This document shows positions 1 through 11,800 of a stretch of 25,407 nucleotides of DNA, in pieces. A program made the translations under genes and the position numbers. The notes beneath the pieces are model-generated. The model saw only the letters and a list, made by a program, of their open reading frames with translations, was not told the DNA's origin and made no database searches. How positions within the stretch are numbered: position 1 is the first letter of the stretch; each line of letters begins with the position of its first letter. Source of the stretch: Pelargonium cotyledonis. Taxonomy: Eukaryota; Streptophyta; Magnoliopsida; Geraniales; Geraniaceae. Location: positions 1 to 25,407 of the forward strand of contig JAYMTA010000671.1 in the NCBI GenBank assembly GCA_036897625.1. Direction: 5' to 3'.

Positions 1-519
1 AGAGAGATGAAGAGAGTAGAGGAGAGAGAGATCGTGAATTTGGGAATGAGAAGTGAAGTGACGAGAGAAAGAAAGGTTAAAGATCTAGAAGAGTGGAAGG
101 TGCCTCGAGAGAAGGTTAGAAAATTAGGATTTGGGATGGTTGAAAGATAATATATATATGGCTCATCTAAGTTAAAATATGAGCGGGCGGGCGGGTTTTT
201 TAGCGGGTTGGGAAAATTAGGACCGTTGATCACACCAGTAATGAGCGGACGGTCCAGATTTTGACTGACCGAATCCAACGGTTGTATGGACGGTTGATTT
301 TTGGTTCTAGTTCTGGATCTTTTGAGCGGTCCAGCCGGTTCCGGTTTCATTTTGCTCAGCCCTAGGCCTAGCTATGTAAAAAACTATAAATTATATGATT
401 CAATACTACATGAATCTTCTCTGTCAAATTTGAGATTTTCAATAGGATTGTGTAAGATGAACTAATAGTCATGATGAAGAGCAAAAATAATCCATTCAAA
501 TATGTCTTTATTCACTCGC
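1..519. other. Left-edge intergenic DNA, no gene seen
   Basis: No coding region can be supported here. Positions 1-160 are strongly purine-rich (GA) on the plus strand and end in a short TA-rich run. Positions 180-350 are GC-richer and repeat short phrases built on cggacggt, ccaacggtt and gcgggt, a texture often seen in old plant repeats. No ends, direct repeats or coding parts are visible, so I cannot assign a family. Confidence 0.4.
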
Positions 520-725
520 GGGTTGTGGCGCAGTTGACAACTGTGAATGGGAAGAATGCTTGCGTTCGATCCCTACTCAACACACTCATGGGAAAGGGTA
601 TGGAGTCTTAACTGTGATTAAGTTTTGAATGAGATTAGTATGAGTGTGGTAAAACGGTTTAAAGGTGTAAACTGCTAATGTTGCGGACTCTTTCAAGATA
701 CATATGATCAAATACCTAAAAAAAA
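520..725 (+). mobile_element. tRNA-derived SINE, copy 1
   Basis: A tRNA-like head is visible: an A-box-like tggcgcagttga at 526-537 and a B-box-like gcgttcgatccc at 562-573, spaced as in a tRNA gene. A unique body follows, ending in a run of eight A at 718-725. The stretch 627-700 aligns by eye with 17529-17601 of the second copy in this window, sharing gaatgaga, ttagt, ttaaag and tcaaga blocks with mostly transition differences. Flanking sequence shows only a weak candidate target duplication (atgtcttta before, atgtgttta after). It is non-autonomous, and B-box decay suggests an old insertion. A decayed tRNA pseudogene is less likely because of the shared non-tRNA body and A-tail. Confidence 0.7.
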
Positions 726-1615
726 TGTGTTTACTCTATTCGTAGTAATACAAGAAAAAAAAGAAATGAATATCGTTGATCGATAAAAGATCAACGAGCG
801 TAACAAATTATTTTATTAAAGACATGTAAAAGAAGAAAAAAAAAAGATTTTCAAAGCACATAGAATTGTTAACCTATTCACTAGCAATGCAGTAATTGAT
901 AAACAGCCATAACAAAACAAGATAAAAGATAAATAAGGATACACAATTACTACAAAATATTTCAAAAATTACTACAAAATCAATCATCTTTGATTTCCTC
1001 TCTGTTTCCTGGTAGGTTCAAATACCATCAATTCCGTAGAAAAATAACAAATCGTTAATTAAAGAAATTTAAAGCCACTATTCACTACTCTACTACAGTT
1101 GTAATCCATGAAGACAAAATCATGAAACTGCCATAGATTCCACCATTCTCTTTGCACAATTTTAGAATTAGCTTAATTTACTAAAAATATAAACCGAGTA
1201 TTGTATAGATTCCTCTCTATCAGATATTTAGTATTTAAAAATAAATAAACAGCATGATTCACCAAAATTTCTTGACTTCTTGACCATTGCATGTGAAATC
1301 TTGTTCCTTTTCCAATTTTCCTTACCCAAGTTGGCATTTTTATTTTATTTTTCAAACGCCAAAATTTTCATTATTTAATTTATTTCTTTGTTTGATTCAG
1401 CTTCAAGTCAATACACGGAGTCGAACTTTGATCTCTATAGGTTCCCAGTACTTCCTCTCAAATTTTCTCTCTGGGTTTTTCCCAAATCCAGAGCTTTCCA
1501 ATTTCATCAGTTCCGTATACACTTTTTCCGTTTTAGCAATAATTACCCAGAAAAAAAATTCCAGTTCCCGGGTTGTTTTCCTTTTTAATTCGAAAACCAA
1601 TTCCCAGATCAAAGA
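726..1615 (+). other. Intergenic DNA, promoter and leader of the CDPK gene
   Basis: AT-rich DNA with no supportable coding region. The last 250 bases before the CDPK start are pyrimidine-rich (runs of ttt, ctc and tcc), as is common in plant 5' leaders. No TATA box or transcription start can be fixed. The open frames here lack conserved protein features or begin with non-ATG codons. Confidence 0.45.
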
Positions 1616-4600
1616 ATGGGTTGTGTTAGCAGCAAAAGTAAAGATTCAGAGAATCGAGATTTGAATGGGTACAGATCAGGAGCGGCCGATGCAAGGCCAA
1701 ACCAGCACCAGAATCACCACAAGGTCTCTGCAAATCAAGCTCAATCGCCGCCGAACCGGCACCAGCCTCGCCAAGCCATCCCTGTTCCGGCACCAACCCG
1801 AAGCTCAAGACCTGCATCGAGTCCTGAAACCATTCTAGGTAAGCCCTTTGAGGATATCAAGCAATTCTACACACTTGGAAAAGAACTGGGTAGGGGCCAA
1901 TTTGGGGTCACCTATTTGTGTACTGAGAATTCGAGTGGCCACAAATATGCTTGCAAGTCCATATTGAAGCGGAAGCTTGTGACCAAGAATGATAAGGAGG
2001 ACATCAAGAGGGAAATTCAGATTATGCAGCACTTGTCAGGGCAGCCCAATATTGTGGAATTCAAGGGTGCCTATGAGGATAGGTACTCTGTCCACCTTGT
2101 GATGGAGCTCTGTGCCGGTGGTGAGCTCTTTGATCGGATTATCGCGCAGGGGCAATACTCCGAGAGGGCTGCTGCATCACTCTGCAGGGCCATTGTGAAT
2201 GTGGTCCACATTTGCCATTTCATGGGTGTGATGCACCGTGATCTCAAGCCCGAGAATTTCCTCTTGTCCACCAAGGAGGATGATGCAATGTTGAAGACTA
2301 CTGATTTCGGTTTGTCCGTCTTCATTGAGGAAGGTTAGTTTTCCATTCCAATGATGAATTTTTAGTGTTAGCATAACAGTATGCAATGATGAAGATTTGA
2401 AATTGGGTGCTGACCTGTGCAGCTAACAGTTATCTAGCAATTTATTATGTATGCTAATTGTGGATCACTATCCAAAGAGAGAACTTTGACCAGCTAAACT
2501 AGGCAAATTTTATTCTAGTTCTTGTTCTTATTTGTCTTAGCATGCTCGTTCAACTACATTCAGGAATTCCTTATTTCCCTATCGATGGCTTTGTATTGTT
2601 GTCCGGTAAATATTTTCGTTCAACTAGGTAGAAATTTTAGGGTTGCAAAACACTTTAGAAGCAAATTTCCACTTGCCCATCTCACTTTAATTGTTCTGCA
2701 TCTGTAATGCTTTCTCTTGGGTTCATCCTCCCAGCAATCATCCCAATACTCGACCTCTACTGGACCCGTTTATTCATTTTTAGCTTTAAAATGTTGCATT
2801 TCCAAGTTTTTAATGAAGAATTACCCTCCATCGAGCCCTTGCACACTAAAGGATCTGATGCATGGCAGATTTGCTGATTTGTCAAAGTTGATATTCTGAG
2901 ATAAGGTTAGGGGAGGATAAGGGTTTTAGGTTTGGACTTGTAGAAGAAAGGGTTTGAGATTTGACTTGGTTACAGCTCAGAATTAAAGATAACAAAATGA
3001 TTTATGTAACTAACATATAAAAATTAAAGTCCACTGGTGGGAGGTAAATCCAGTGCTAGTGCTTTCTTATATTGTAGTCCTTTATAGTTGATCTTGGAGC
3101 TTAAAGGAAGGATTCATGTGGGATGGGTTGTACTGTGTACTCTGTGGCACACCTGCTGCTCGGTGAACAACACTCTAATGTGCCCCCTAGTTCCAGTGTG
3201 TCAATCAACTTACAAGAATCTGTTCTAGTCTGAGGTAGAAGCTTATCAGTTGACCACAAACAGTGCATAAGTTTCACTCTGTGCACAACAGGTGCTTTGG
3301 ATAAGTCCAGTGATCGCACTCAACATCTGATGTGTAGACTAAGTGGTAAGGACCGAGTAATGAGGTTCTCTCTGTGTTTGAACCTCAGATATAGCATACT
3401 TTTGCAATTTTTCTTTCTTTTCATGAATGCTACTCTAGCAATCATGGGTTAAAAGTCTACTTATGAAGCTAGGTTCTAGAAGGTTTGAAGTTCACAGATT
3501 ACATACAAGTTCTACTTTCTTGTGTGGCTAACTAAGGTCACTTTTATTTTTGTGGAAAGAAATTTGAGAATATGATTTGGGTAAAATGCCCTTTTGTGGG
3601 TAGTGGGTGAAGGCTTATATTTTTGAGTTTTTCTCCTAGAACATGTAATGCATATATTCACCTGTGGGTTTTTCCTAAGAGCAATAATTGGTTGTATGAG
3701 TTTTCTCTTTATAGGAAAGGCTAGTCACATTTGAAAATCATATTTCATCAGCCATCTCGAACTAATTTGTCTTTCATTGCAATCCATTTGTCCTTGCACA
3801 TATGCAGCTTGTATAATGCTATCTTCTAGATTTAAATTGCTTGATTCATTCAATGAAATCATACATGCTCAGCTTACCTGTTAAATCTTTTGTTACATTG
3901 TTCTTTTTTGCATTTCATTTCAGGAAAGTTGTACAGAGATATAGTAGGTAGTGCTTACTATGTTGCTCCTGAAGTATTGCGGCGCAGTTATGGAAAAGAA
4001 ATAGACATCTGGAGTGCAGGAGTTATATTGTATGTTTTACTCAGTGGTGTGCCACCATTTTGGGCTGGTAATGACAAATTAACAAGTTTCTTACTGAAAT
4101 ATTGTATTTTTAGTATATCATTGAAATTTTTATTGTTACTTTTGACTGACAATCAGGCTACAATATTTTTCTTAATATGTAATGCAGAAACTGAAAAGGG
4201 TATATTTGATGCCATACTGGAAGGCAAAATTGACTTTGAAAGTCAACCATGGCCTACAATATCAGACAGTGCTAAAGATCTAATCAGGAAGATGCTTACT
4301 CAGGACCCGAAGAAGCGAATTAAGCCAGCACAAGTTCTTGGTATTAAAATTATTTCTCATTTTATTTTTTTAGCTCAATTGAAAACTACATTAGTCATTG
4401 CACTATGATCTGAAGAGAAAATTTGTGATTGTTATCACTTTATTAGCTATGAAAAATTGCAATATTTGGTCCCACTTCATTTATTATCCTGCCTTTCATG
4501 TTATGCTTCTGTGCTTCTGACTGGCATTTGATATTATGTTGTTAGAGCATCCATGGATTAGAGAAGGTGGAGAGGCATCAGACAAGCCAATAGATAGTGC

Positions 4601-6408
4601 AGTTCTCTCTAGAATGAAGCAATTCAGGGCAATGAATAAGCTCAAGAAGTTAGCATTGAAGGTAAATCAAGTGCTCACAAATTATTGTAGAAATAGAAAA
4701 TAGATAAATAATATGTTGTCATCCGAAATTGCATAATTTGTAGAACAGTAGAAGTATCATTCTGCTGATATGGATAATATTGATATATGTAAGTGTGGGT
4801 CTATAGATAGTGGCACTCACCGATGAAAATTGAGATATGTGGTTCCTTATAGAACAGTGTTGCAAAATAGAAAAGAAAAGAAATAAGAAGCATGTTAACT
4901 GTATTCTTAAAATAAGTCTATCTCTTGTCATCCTTTCTCTTAGGTCAAAAGAAGAGTGTCATCTCATGTCTTGTGATAGTCTTATTTAGACTCGTTAATA
5001 TCATACTTATACCATTAAATTAAACATAGCACAAACTGTGGATCTGTGCTTAGTGTGTAATTATATCAGTAACGAAATTTCATGCCATATTTAACTTACC
5101 AAAGACTTGATTCTATTAGAGCATTTCTTGTGCACTATATTTAAAGTTGAATCAATACGCAGTATCTGCTTTCCAATTAATTGATAAAAAAATTCCCCCT
5201 TACTTTTAGTTACATGAATTCCTATGATTCTGCTTTTCATCGTCTTTCTTCTAAATCATCCTCGTCGACTATGGAATTTACTAGGTCATTGCGGAAAATC
5301 TTTCTGAAGAAGAAATTAAAGGTCTGAAAGCAATGTTCACAAATATTGATACTGACAATAGTGGCACAATCACCTATGAAGAACTGAAGGCAGGATTGGC
5401 CAGACTTGGGTCAAAGCTCTCAGAAACTGAAGTCAAGCAACTGATGGATGCTGTAAGTTTTAGTGATGCCAGCAAGATCCCAGTCAGTTGTTAATTGTGC
5501 CTTGGAATTTCTGTTGGAATTAATGTTTTTTTTGTATGTGATATATTTCAGGCTGATGTAGATGGAAATGGATCGATAGACTATATTGAATTTATCTCTG
5601 CCACTATGCATAGACACAGACTAGAAAGAGATGAACACCTGTACAAAGCATTTCAGTATTTTGACAAGGATGGCAGTGGGTAAGTTCACAAAATTCTTGC
5701 CTTGGATTATAGCAATGTCCGTACTTTCATCTACTGTTACTTCTCAGTGGGTCTTCATTATTGGTCAAAGTACTTAAGGTGAAATTCAAGGATTCTTCAT
5801 TTAATTTGTAAATTAATGTTTATGTTAAGCAATTTAAACATTAAAAACTCCCCAACACAAGTTTTCTGATTGAAAATGCAAAGGATACAAACTTCATTAT
5901 AAAACAATTGAAGAAAAATTGGTTCATAAGAAGCTTGTAGAAGTCGTAGTGTCTGCCACAACAAATAAATGCTGTATTTTAATTGCAAATTTTGTTAAAT
6001 TTTACTATAGTGATCAAATCAAAATATGGCTTGGCGGGGTTACCTATACAAACAAATCTAAAGAATCCCAATGCCTGCACAGTCAACCTTTTGAAATGAT
6101 TAAAAATTTCATTAGAAGTTTCTTAGGTATTCATGTATTGGTATCTTAATGACAGGTACATTACTATAGATGAATTAGAAATTGCCATGAAAGACTATGG
6201 AATGGGTGATGATACCAGCATCAGAGATATAATATCAGAGGTTGACGCAGATAATGTAAGTCATTTCCAAGTGAACATCTGAACCTCAATTGTGCTGTTA
6301 TTTTGGTATTGATGCTATCAAATCCAACAGGATGGGAGGATCAATTATGAGGAGTTCTGTACTATGATGAGAAGTGGAACGCAACAGCCGGCGGCGCAAA
6401 TCTTTTAG
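1616..6408 (+). CDS. CPK: Calcium-dependent protein kinase (CDPK, CPK21/CPK9-like subgroup)
   Basis: Ca2+-activated Ser/Thr kinase that turns cytosolic calcium signals into phosphorylation. Exons: 1616-2333, 3924-4067, 4188-4340, 4546-4661, 5285-5452, 5552-5679, 6156-6255, 6331-6408. All junctions are GT-AG, the frame is continuous, and the product is 534 aa. The start MGCVSSK carries a G2 N-myristoylation site and C3 for palmitoylation, so membrane attachment is expected. A variable, Pro/Gln-rich region follows to about residue 80. Kinase domain about 84-342: glycine-rich loop LGRGQFG (91-97), ATP lysine K114, catalytic HRDLKPEN (207-214), DFG (230-232), APE (254-256). The autoinhibitory junction (about 350-385) includes [13 protein letters not shown]. 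Four complete EF-hand loops begin at D399, D435, D471 and D506, each with the terminal Glu. The 1.6-kb first intron splits the Gly codon of EEGK. Nothing is broken. The exact CPK number cannot be assigned. Confidence 0.96.
3325..3450 (+). repeat. Possible SINE head in CDPK intron 1
   Basis: Inside intron 1 (2334-3923) lies an A-box-like gactaagtggtaagg (about 3337-3351) followed about 22 bases later by a B-box-like tgtttgaacctc (3374-3385). This is tRNA-promoter order and spacing. The 3' limit, A-tail and target duplication are not clear, and there is no obvious match to the two SINE copies elsewhere in the window. It could be a decayed SINE of another family or a chance match. Confidence 0.35.
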
Positions 6409-6530
6409 CTTCTTTGACGTGACGTTAGCCTGATGTTTCATGAACAGACATGTATCAATATCCTAATTATCTACTCTAGACAATCCTAGTTAGCTGTTCA
6501 AGTGACTTGAGAATGTTTAATGCGGATCAA

Positions 6531-6536
6531 AATAAA
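6531..6536 (+). terminator. Candidate poly(A) signal of the CDPK gene
   Basis: An AATAAA hexamer lies about 120 bases after the CDPK stop codon, followed by T-rich sequence. Position and sequence suit a plant near-upstream element. Plant signals are loose, so this is suggestive only. Confidence 0.35.
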
Positions 6537-8804
6537 TCTTTACAAGAGCTGAGGTATAGTGTTATCCTGTTGGCTTTCGGAATCATTTACCATCATAATT
6601 CAGGACGCGGGTAGTTTTGAAACCGAGGAAGCTTGTTGTACTTGAGATGGATTTGTTTGTGTATATGATCTAGTTCAGCTGCATTCCGAGTTTTTTTTTA
6701 CACTCTTAAAGATTGTTTGTAATATTTCAAATTATATGATCTTAAAGTGAAGAGTTACAAAGAGCAAAAGGTTTATTGGCTTCCTTGTGGTTCCAAGAAA
6801 ATATCGATTGGCAGGCTCAATTCATTTTATTTCTCTGGAAATGTTTTGCACAGGCATTGTCTGAAATGGAGTTGGCCAAGCTACCTGTGTGAGCGACCTC
6901 TCCTACTGTTGGAGGTTCTGTTTGTCTCAATGACATTGACCTGACAACACAGGGTGTGAGTGTTCTCAATAGACACTTTATTTTGTCGGTTTTAGTTTTT
7001 CCAGTAATCGACGAGACATTAAAACTGATGAAAAATAGATCAATACGAACCCAGAACTCGTGCATTTTTTTGGTTCGATCTGAAGTGGTTGAATATCAAT
7101 TGCACAAGTCAATTATCAACGTTACGATCAATAGTCACCAAGAAAATGACTACGGATTCCTGAACGTTGATCCATCTTAATCCTTGCAGACCATAGTTGA
7201 AGACTAGATCAGAATTTCGTGAAAACAAACTTATGTAACCTTAGAAGTGACCACATTATTTTTGCAGAAAAAGCCTAAAAGGGTGTCCCAAATCCAAACC
7301 CAAACCTAAACCCAAATTAGTTCAAGAATTGAAGAATGGAATCCAAGGTTTAAGCTTGATATTCCCCTGACAGTGACACATACAAAATGCATTAAAGACA
7401 AGACAACCACAACTGCAGTCACATAATTGCACGTGACCTTGTTTTCTATTAGATCTGTCAGTGTGTACCCCCACTCAGCATCTTCATATTATATGCACGT
7501 GTGCACATTTTCTTTATTACCTTGGAAATGGAGTCAACACAGACACCAACTATCCTTTTGTTTTTCCAGTAATCTAACCATGATCACCTTCCCATTTTAT
7601 GTTCCGCTAATTACACCATTTCTGCTATTTTATTGGCTTCAAAACACCCTAAATTTTCAGCCTCTCCCTGAGAAGGCCTTAAAATTAGGGTCACAATGAT
7701 AAAAAACAGAGTTTTTCCCCTTGTTTAGGACAGTTTTGTGTCACAATAAAGGCTTGGTGGGTCTCAATTCAGGTGAGTACCAACCCATTCACAGTCTCCA
7801 CTACCCTTTTTGTTTAATTGTGTCTGTCTTATTCCTATATAGGAATTGTAGGTGTGTTTTGATAAGTTATTTTCTTCAGTTTAGTGTGTGAACCTAATTT
7901 TCTATACATTAGGAGTGCCTAGGATGCTCCTAAGTTTGGAACACCACTAACATAAGACAATTCATTTGTTATTCAAAACCTGAAACTGTGAGCTGTTATT
8001 ATCACTAGAATAAGTGATTGCTTTAACTAGCTATGAAATGCAATGTCCAATAAAGCAAACTGTGTCTCATTTGACAGTGCACTTTGGTTGCTGGACTGAA
8101 TTCAATATGCATCCATTTCAGAGGTTTATGGCTTTTTACTAACAATGTATTGGAGATTAGGGTATATTATGTTATGCAGCTTTGTTGTTTTGAATCTTTG
8201 AGAACATATTGAAATGAAGTCATGAGCTCAATCTCACTTGACTTTGTGACATACACTTTAATAAAAAGGACTTACTGGTTTGATCCCGTTAACTCTCGAC
8301 AATACCCTCCCTTAGAATGAGCGAAAGAGAGAGAGGCGCACGTGGGGTTGCATGTCTCATTGCCTCACTCTTCGCCGCTCCCCTTTTCTTTTTGCAGAAC
8401 TGAATGAAAATCTAACCCAAAAGGTCATTTCTCGGCTTCCCATGACCTCTCTCTCTTCATAGAATAATATCATTGCGTAGAGAAGTCCTGTCCTTGTTCC
8501 TTAATTATCTTTTCTTGTTTCTTTTGTTTGCTTCAAGCTTGACTTGCAATGCTCTCTCAACTTACATGGTGTTTCAAGAAGCCATTGCTTGATCTTGATC
8601 TAACTTATTTATCAATATCTTGATCCTACAAGTGACCAACCTGCTTTGCTTGGAAGCACTAGCTACACTAGCCCACCCAACTTGAAGTTTTGCTTGTAAT
8701 GATATTTGGTGATAATTCATTTTGGAAACTCTTCTTAAGGTCTCATTTTTAGGTCTAATGGTGGAGGTCCAATCCTGTCCTAGCTTGGTCATTGCTTCTT
8801 CACT
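6537..8804. other. Intergenic DNA and upstream region of the next gene
   Basis: No gene is supported in this 2.3-kb stretch. The longest open frames lack recognisable domains or codon bias. Notable short features are a G-box core CACGTG at 8339-8344, in a locally GC-richer pyrimidine/purine block (8310-8480) that may be the promoter or an untranslated exon of the gene starting at 8805, and a C/A-rich run near 7288-7318 with aaacc repeats. Confidence 0.4.
8339..8344. promoter_or_regulatory. G-box core CACGTG upstream of the recombinase-like gene
   Basis: Perfect palindromic CACGTG in the context gcgcacgtgggg, about 460 bases before the first ATG of the downstream gene. This is the core bound by plant bHLH and bZIP factors. 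Whether it is used cannot be told from sequence. Confidence 0.3.
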
Positions 8805-11800
8805 ATGTGCTATATAGAAAAGGATATGAAAGGAGAAGGTATAGGTGCAGTTGCAGAGATTTCAGCAGAGTTACAAAGGGAAAAGCTGAGAAATGCAGAG
8901 CTTATGGAGAGAGTATCGATGCTTGAAGCTCAAATACAAGAAAGAGACAAGGATCCTCTTCCTGCAGATGGACAAGTATGATCACCAGCTCTTTTCATCT
9001 ATCCTTTTTCTTTACGATTCCCATTTGGTGGATTCTTGTGCACTGATGTTGCTCTATTTGACACATCTGACGAGTAAATGTAATTGCCTTGCAATGTTTA
9101 TAACATGTACTTGAGTTTCCTTCGATCATTTTCCTGATGTTGATGCTCACAGAAACATTGTTTTCTTACCTTGATTAGTAAAGATCAGATAATCTGTGAT
9201 ACTTTGGATGAGGTAAATGATATCTATCATTTTATTCATTTGTAGCATGTAACTGCTTTTTGATCAATGAGTTGCATCGGGTATGATTAGATATCTTTGA
9301 TATTTCTGGAATAGACATAGAGTTCTAGTTTCAATATGTTTTCATATGAAAACTTAGAAGGATATTTTGAGGTTGGACACATTCATTTCAATTCATATTT
9401 TCAATCTGAGCTTGAGTCTACCAAGGCATTAGTAATATGCTACTAAAATTAGTTTTTTGACAGATCTGTAAGAGAGACATCACCAGAACCATGTTGACTA
9501 TCATATCATGAACCAATATCAAGCATTTAAGCTTCACCGGGTTATTTCCCCAAAACTCATGGTTCCGTTCTTTTCTAGTTTGTTACATCAACGTGCTCCT
9601 TTGATTTCAATGAAGTCCCTATACTAGTCTGTTTATCAGCACCCCTTAACTGTATTAACTAATTCATTGCCTTTATAAATCTTACATTTCCCACTTTATT
9701 GTTACTCAAGACCTCTCCTAATGTTCTTTCAGGAGACCTGTGAGAAAACTGAAGCAGAAAGGTGCCTAAAGAAGTTCAAAAGACAAAAGGTAGAAGCTGT
9801 AATTTGTGGACGCGAGGATGGGAACAACATCAATAGAGAAATGGAACCACAGGTAATACAGGACACCCAATGCATGGCTCCCAAGAACAAAAGAGTTGAA
9901 GATCGCTTTGTAAACTGGATGAGTATGGATGAGAACCAGTTTCTGCATTTTGAAAAGATTGAAGATGGTGATTTCACTGTTGAGTGTGATGACACTGATG
10001 ACAGTGACGATGAAGATCATTATTTGTACGGAGAGGATGATGTTAACATCGACCACAAAATTGATGACAATCAAGGAACAACTGACAAGGTACAAGAACA
10101 GGTTCGTGAAGAATGTGTTGATGATGGATTGCAAATACCATTAGAAGGTTCCTCTGGTGTTATGAGCAAACTAACATTAATGCATGAGAGCCAAGGAAGA
10201 AATGATAATCAAAACAATGATGGTATGCTTTCTTATTCTCAACCAATTTGTGACAAGAGAGAGTCCGGGAAATATGTGAAAGAGACCAACAAGACTGGTG
10301 AATCTGAGGCAACAACAGGATCCAGAAGCATAACACAGAATAAAAAACCCCCAAAAGTGGCTTTCTGTCCAAAAGAAATTAAGAGAATTATGGAGTCTGA
10401 AGAACTCTTGCTAAAAAATGCTCAATCCCACACAATAAGGAAAATTATAGTTTTTGCACCTCTTGGTATAAGGGATGGGTGTGAAGATATGTATGATTTA
10501 GACTTCAACCACTTCAGCATTCTGAGGAAGGAAGAACCATACGTCTCTCCACAGAATCCTGGGGTAAGCAACTTTATTTTAAGTTTTATAATCTTAATGG
10601 CATATGTTACAAATACCATAGCTGGAGAGATGCATGTTATGATCAACTGATATGGGCGGCGATGTGATATTAATCTGATTTCATCAGACTATGGTTATGT
10701 AGACTGACTTGGATAAGGCTTATGCTTTCAAAAATGCAGTCCTCTTTAGAGCTGTAATCAAATGTTCCTTTTATTACTTCATATTGAATGTATCGGTTTA
10801 TAATATGCTGTCATGGTTCTTCAGTAGGAGCATCCTTGTATATTTTGCTATCAACATTACCAAGATCCATTGGTTTCTTTATATAGCTGTGGATCATATA
10901 ATCTAAGTTTCATTGCATTTGAACATTCAGTAAAATGCTGCATAAAATGTATATAATCTGGTTTATGTTTCTGAGATGTGTATTGACAATGAACTAAGTG
11001 CTTACTGATTTTATATGACTCTTAAAGTCAAGGTTTTTCTCATTAATAGACATGCAATTATTTAATTTACTGTCAGGAGCACGTTTTATATGAAAATTCT
11101 GGTGGCCGGAGGAAGATCTTTTATCCAAATAGACAGAACCCAACATTATGTCCTGTTAAGATACTCGAGGAGGAGAAGGATATGCGTCCGTTTGATGCTA
11201 GCTGCCCGTCATGCTTATTTTTGTGCATCAAGTATGGTGGAAGAACAAGAAATCTTCCCCAAAATGAGTAAGTTGAATCCCATTTTGTATAATGCAGATT
11301 TGTTTTCATACTAACTGATAGAATGGAGGTATTTTGTTTGCCTTTTAGCTTGGAAATTAAATCTTGTGCCATCATCAACTAAAACTATCGATTGGTCGAA
11401 TTGTCCCAGATATGTCAGGCAGAGGATGGGAAGAAACAAGCTGAAATCTTTCGGGCCAGTTATGTGCAGAATGGCAATGCTCGCTAATATTCGCAATGGC
11501 AGTTTCTTCTTCAAGTCCTTGGGCATCACACTTCTGTTCATGGCTGGTTTTCCTGATGACTTGGTTCAAAGGGAAACTAAGTACCGCAACTTAGACTTGC
11601 TTCAAAAATATTACAGGTATATAAACACCACACCTTCTTAGAAAATTCGCTGAGTTGTTGCACTCTGAGCAATGGATTTATTAGCATTCTCATCTAAATG
11701 CTATTTTTTAGACATGCTGACGGGCTATTTGTAAAATTAACACAATACATACACTGGACAGTACTCTGTTAATTTATATGTCGATGAGGTCTCGAATCAG

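Noticed and set aside
1287-1664. Plus-strand open frame overlapping the CDPK start
   Set aside because: It begins with TTG rather than ATG, has no recognisable domain and runs into the kinase exon in another frame. It is a chance frame in the leader.
3890-4408. Open frame spanning CDPK exons 2 and 3 and the intron between them
   Set aside because: The intervening 120 bases break the kinase domain and have good GT-AG borders; spliced, they give the family sequence PPFWAETEKG. It is intron read-through.
7288-7318. aaacc/aaaccc run resembling interstitial telomere repeat
   Set aside because: The units are irregular (ccaaacccaaacctaaaccc) and do not form true TTTAGGG/CCCTAAA repeats.
7427-7699. 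90-residue plus-strand open frame in the intergenic DNA
   Set aside because: No recognisable domain, AT-rich, isolated, and no splice partners that extend it.
11349-11409. Alternative acceptor at 11348 for exon 4 of the recombinase-like gene
   Set aside because: No donor in exon 3 gives a good phase except a weak one at 11237 that removes conserved residues. The pairing 11267/11410 is in frame and joins NLPQNE to YVRQRMGRN.
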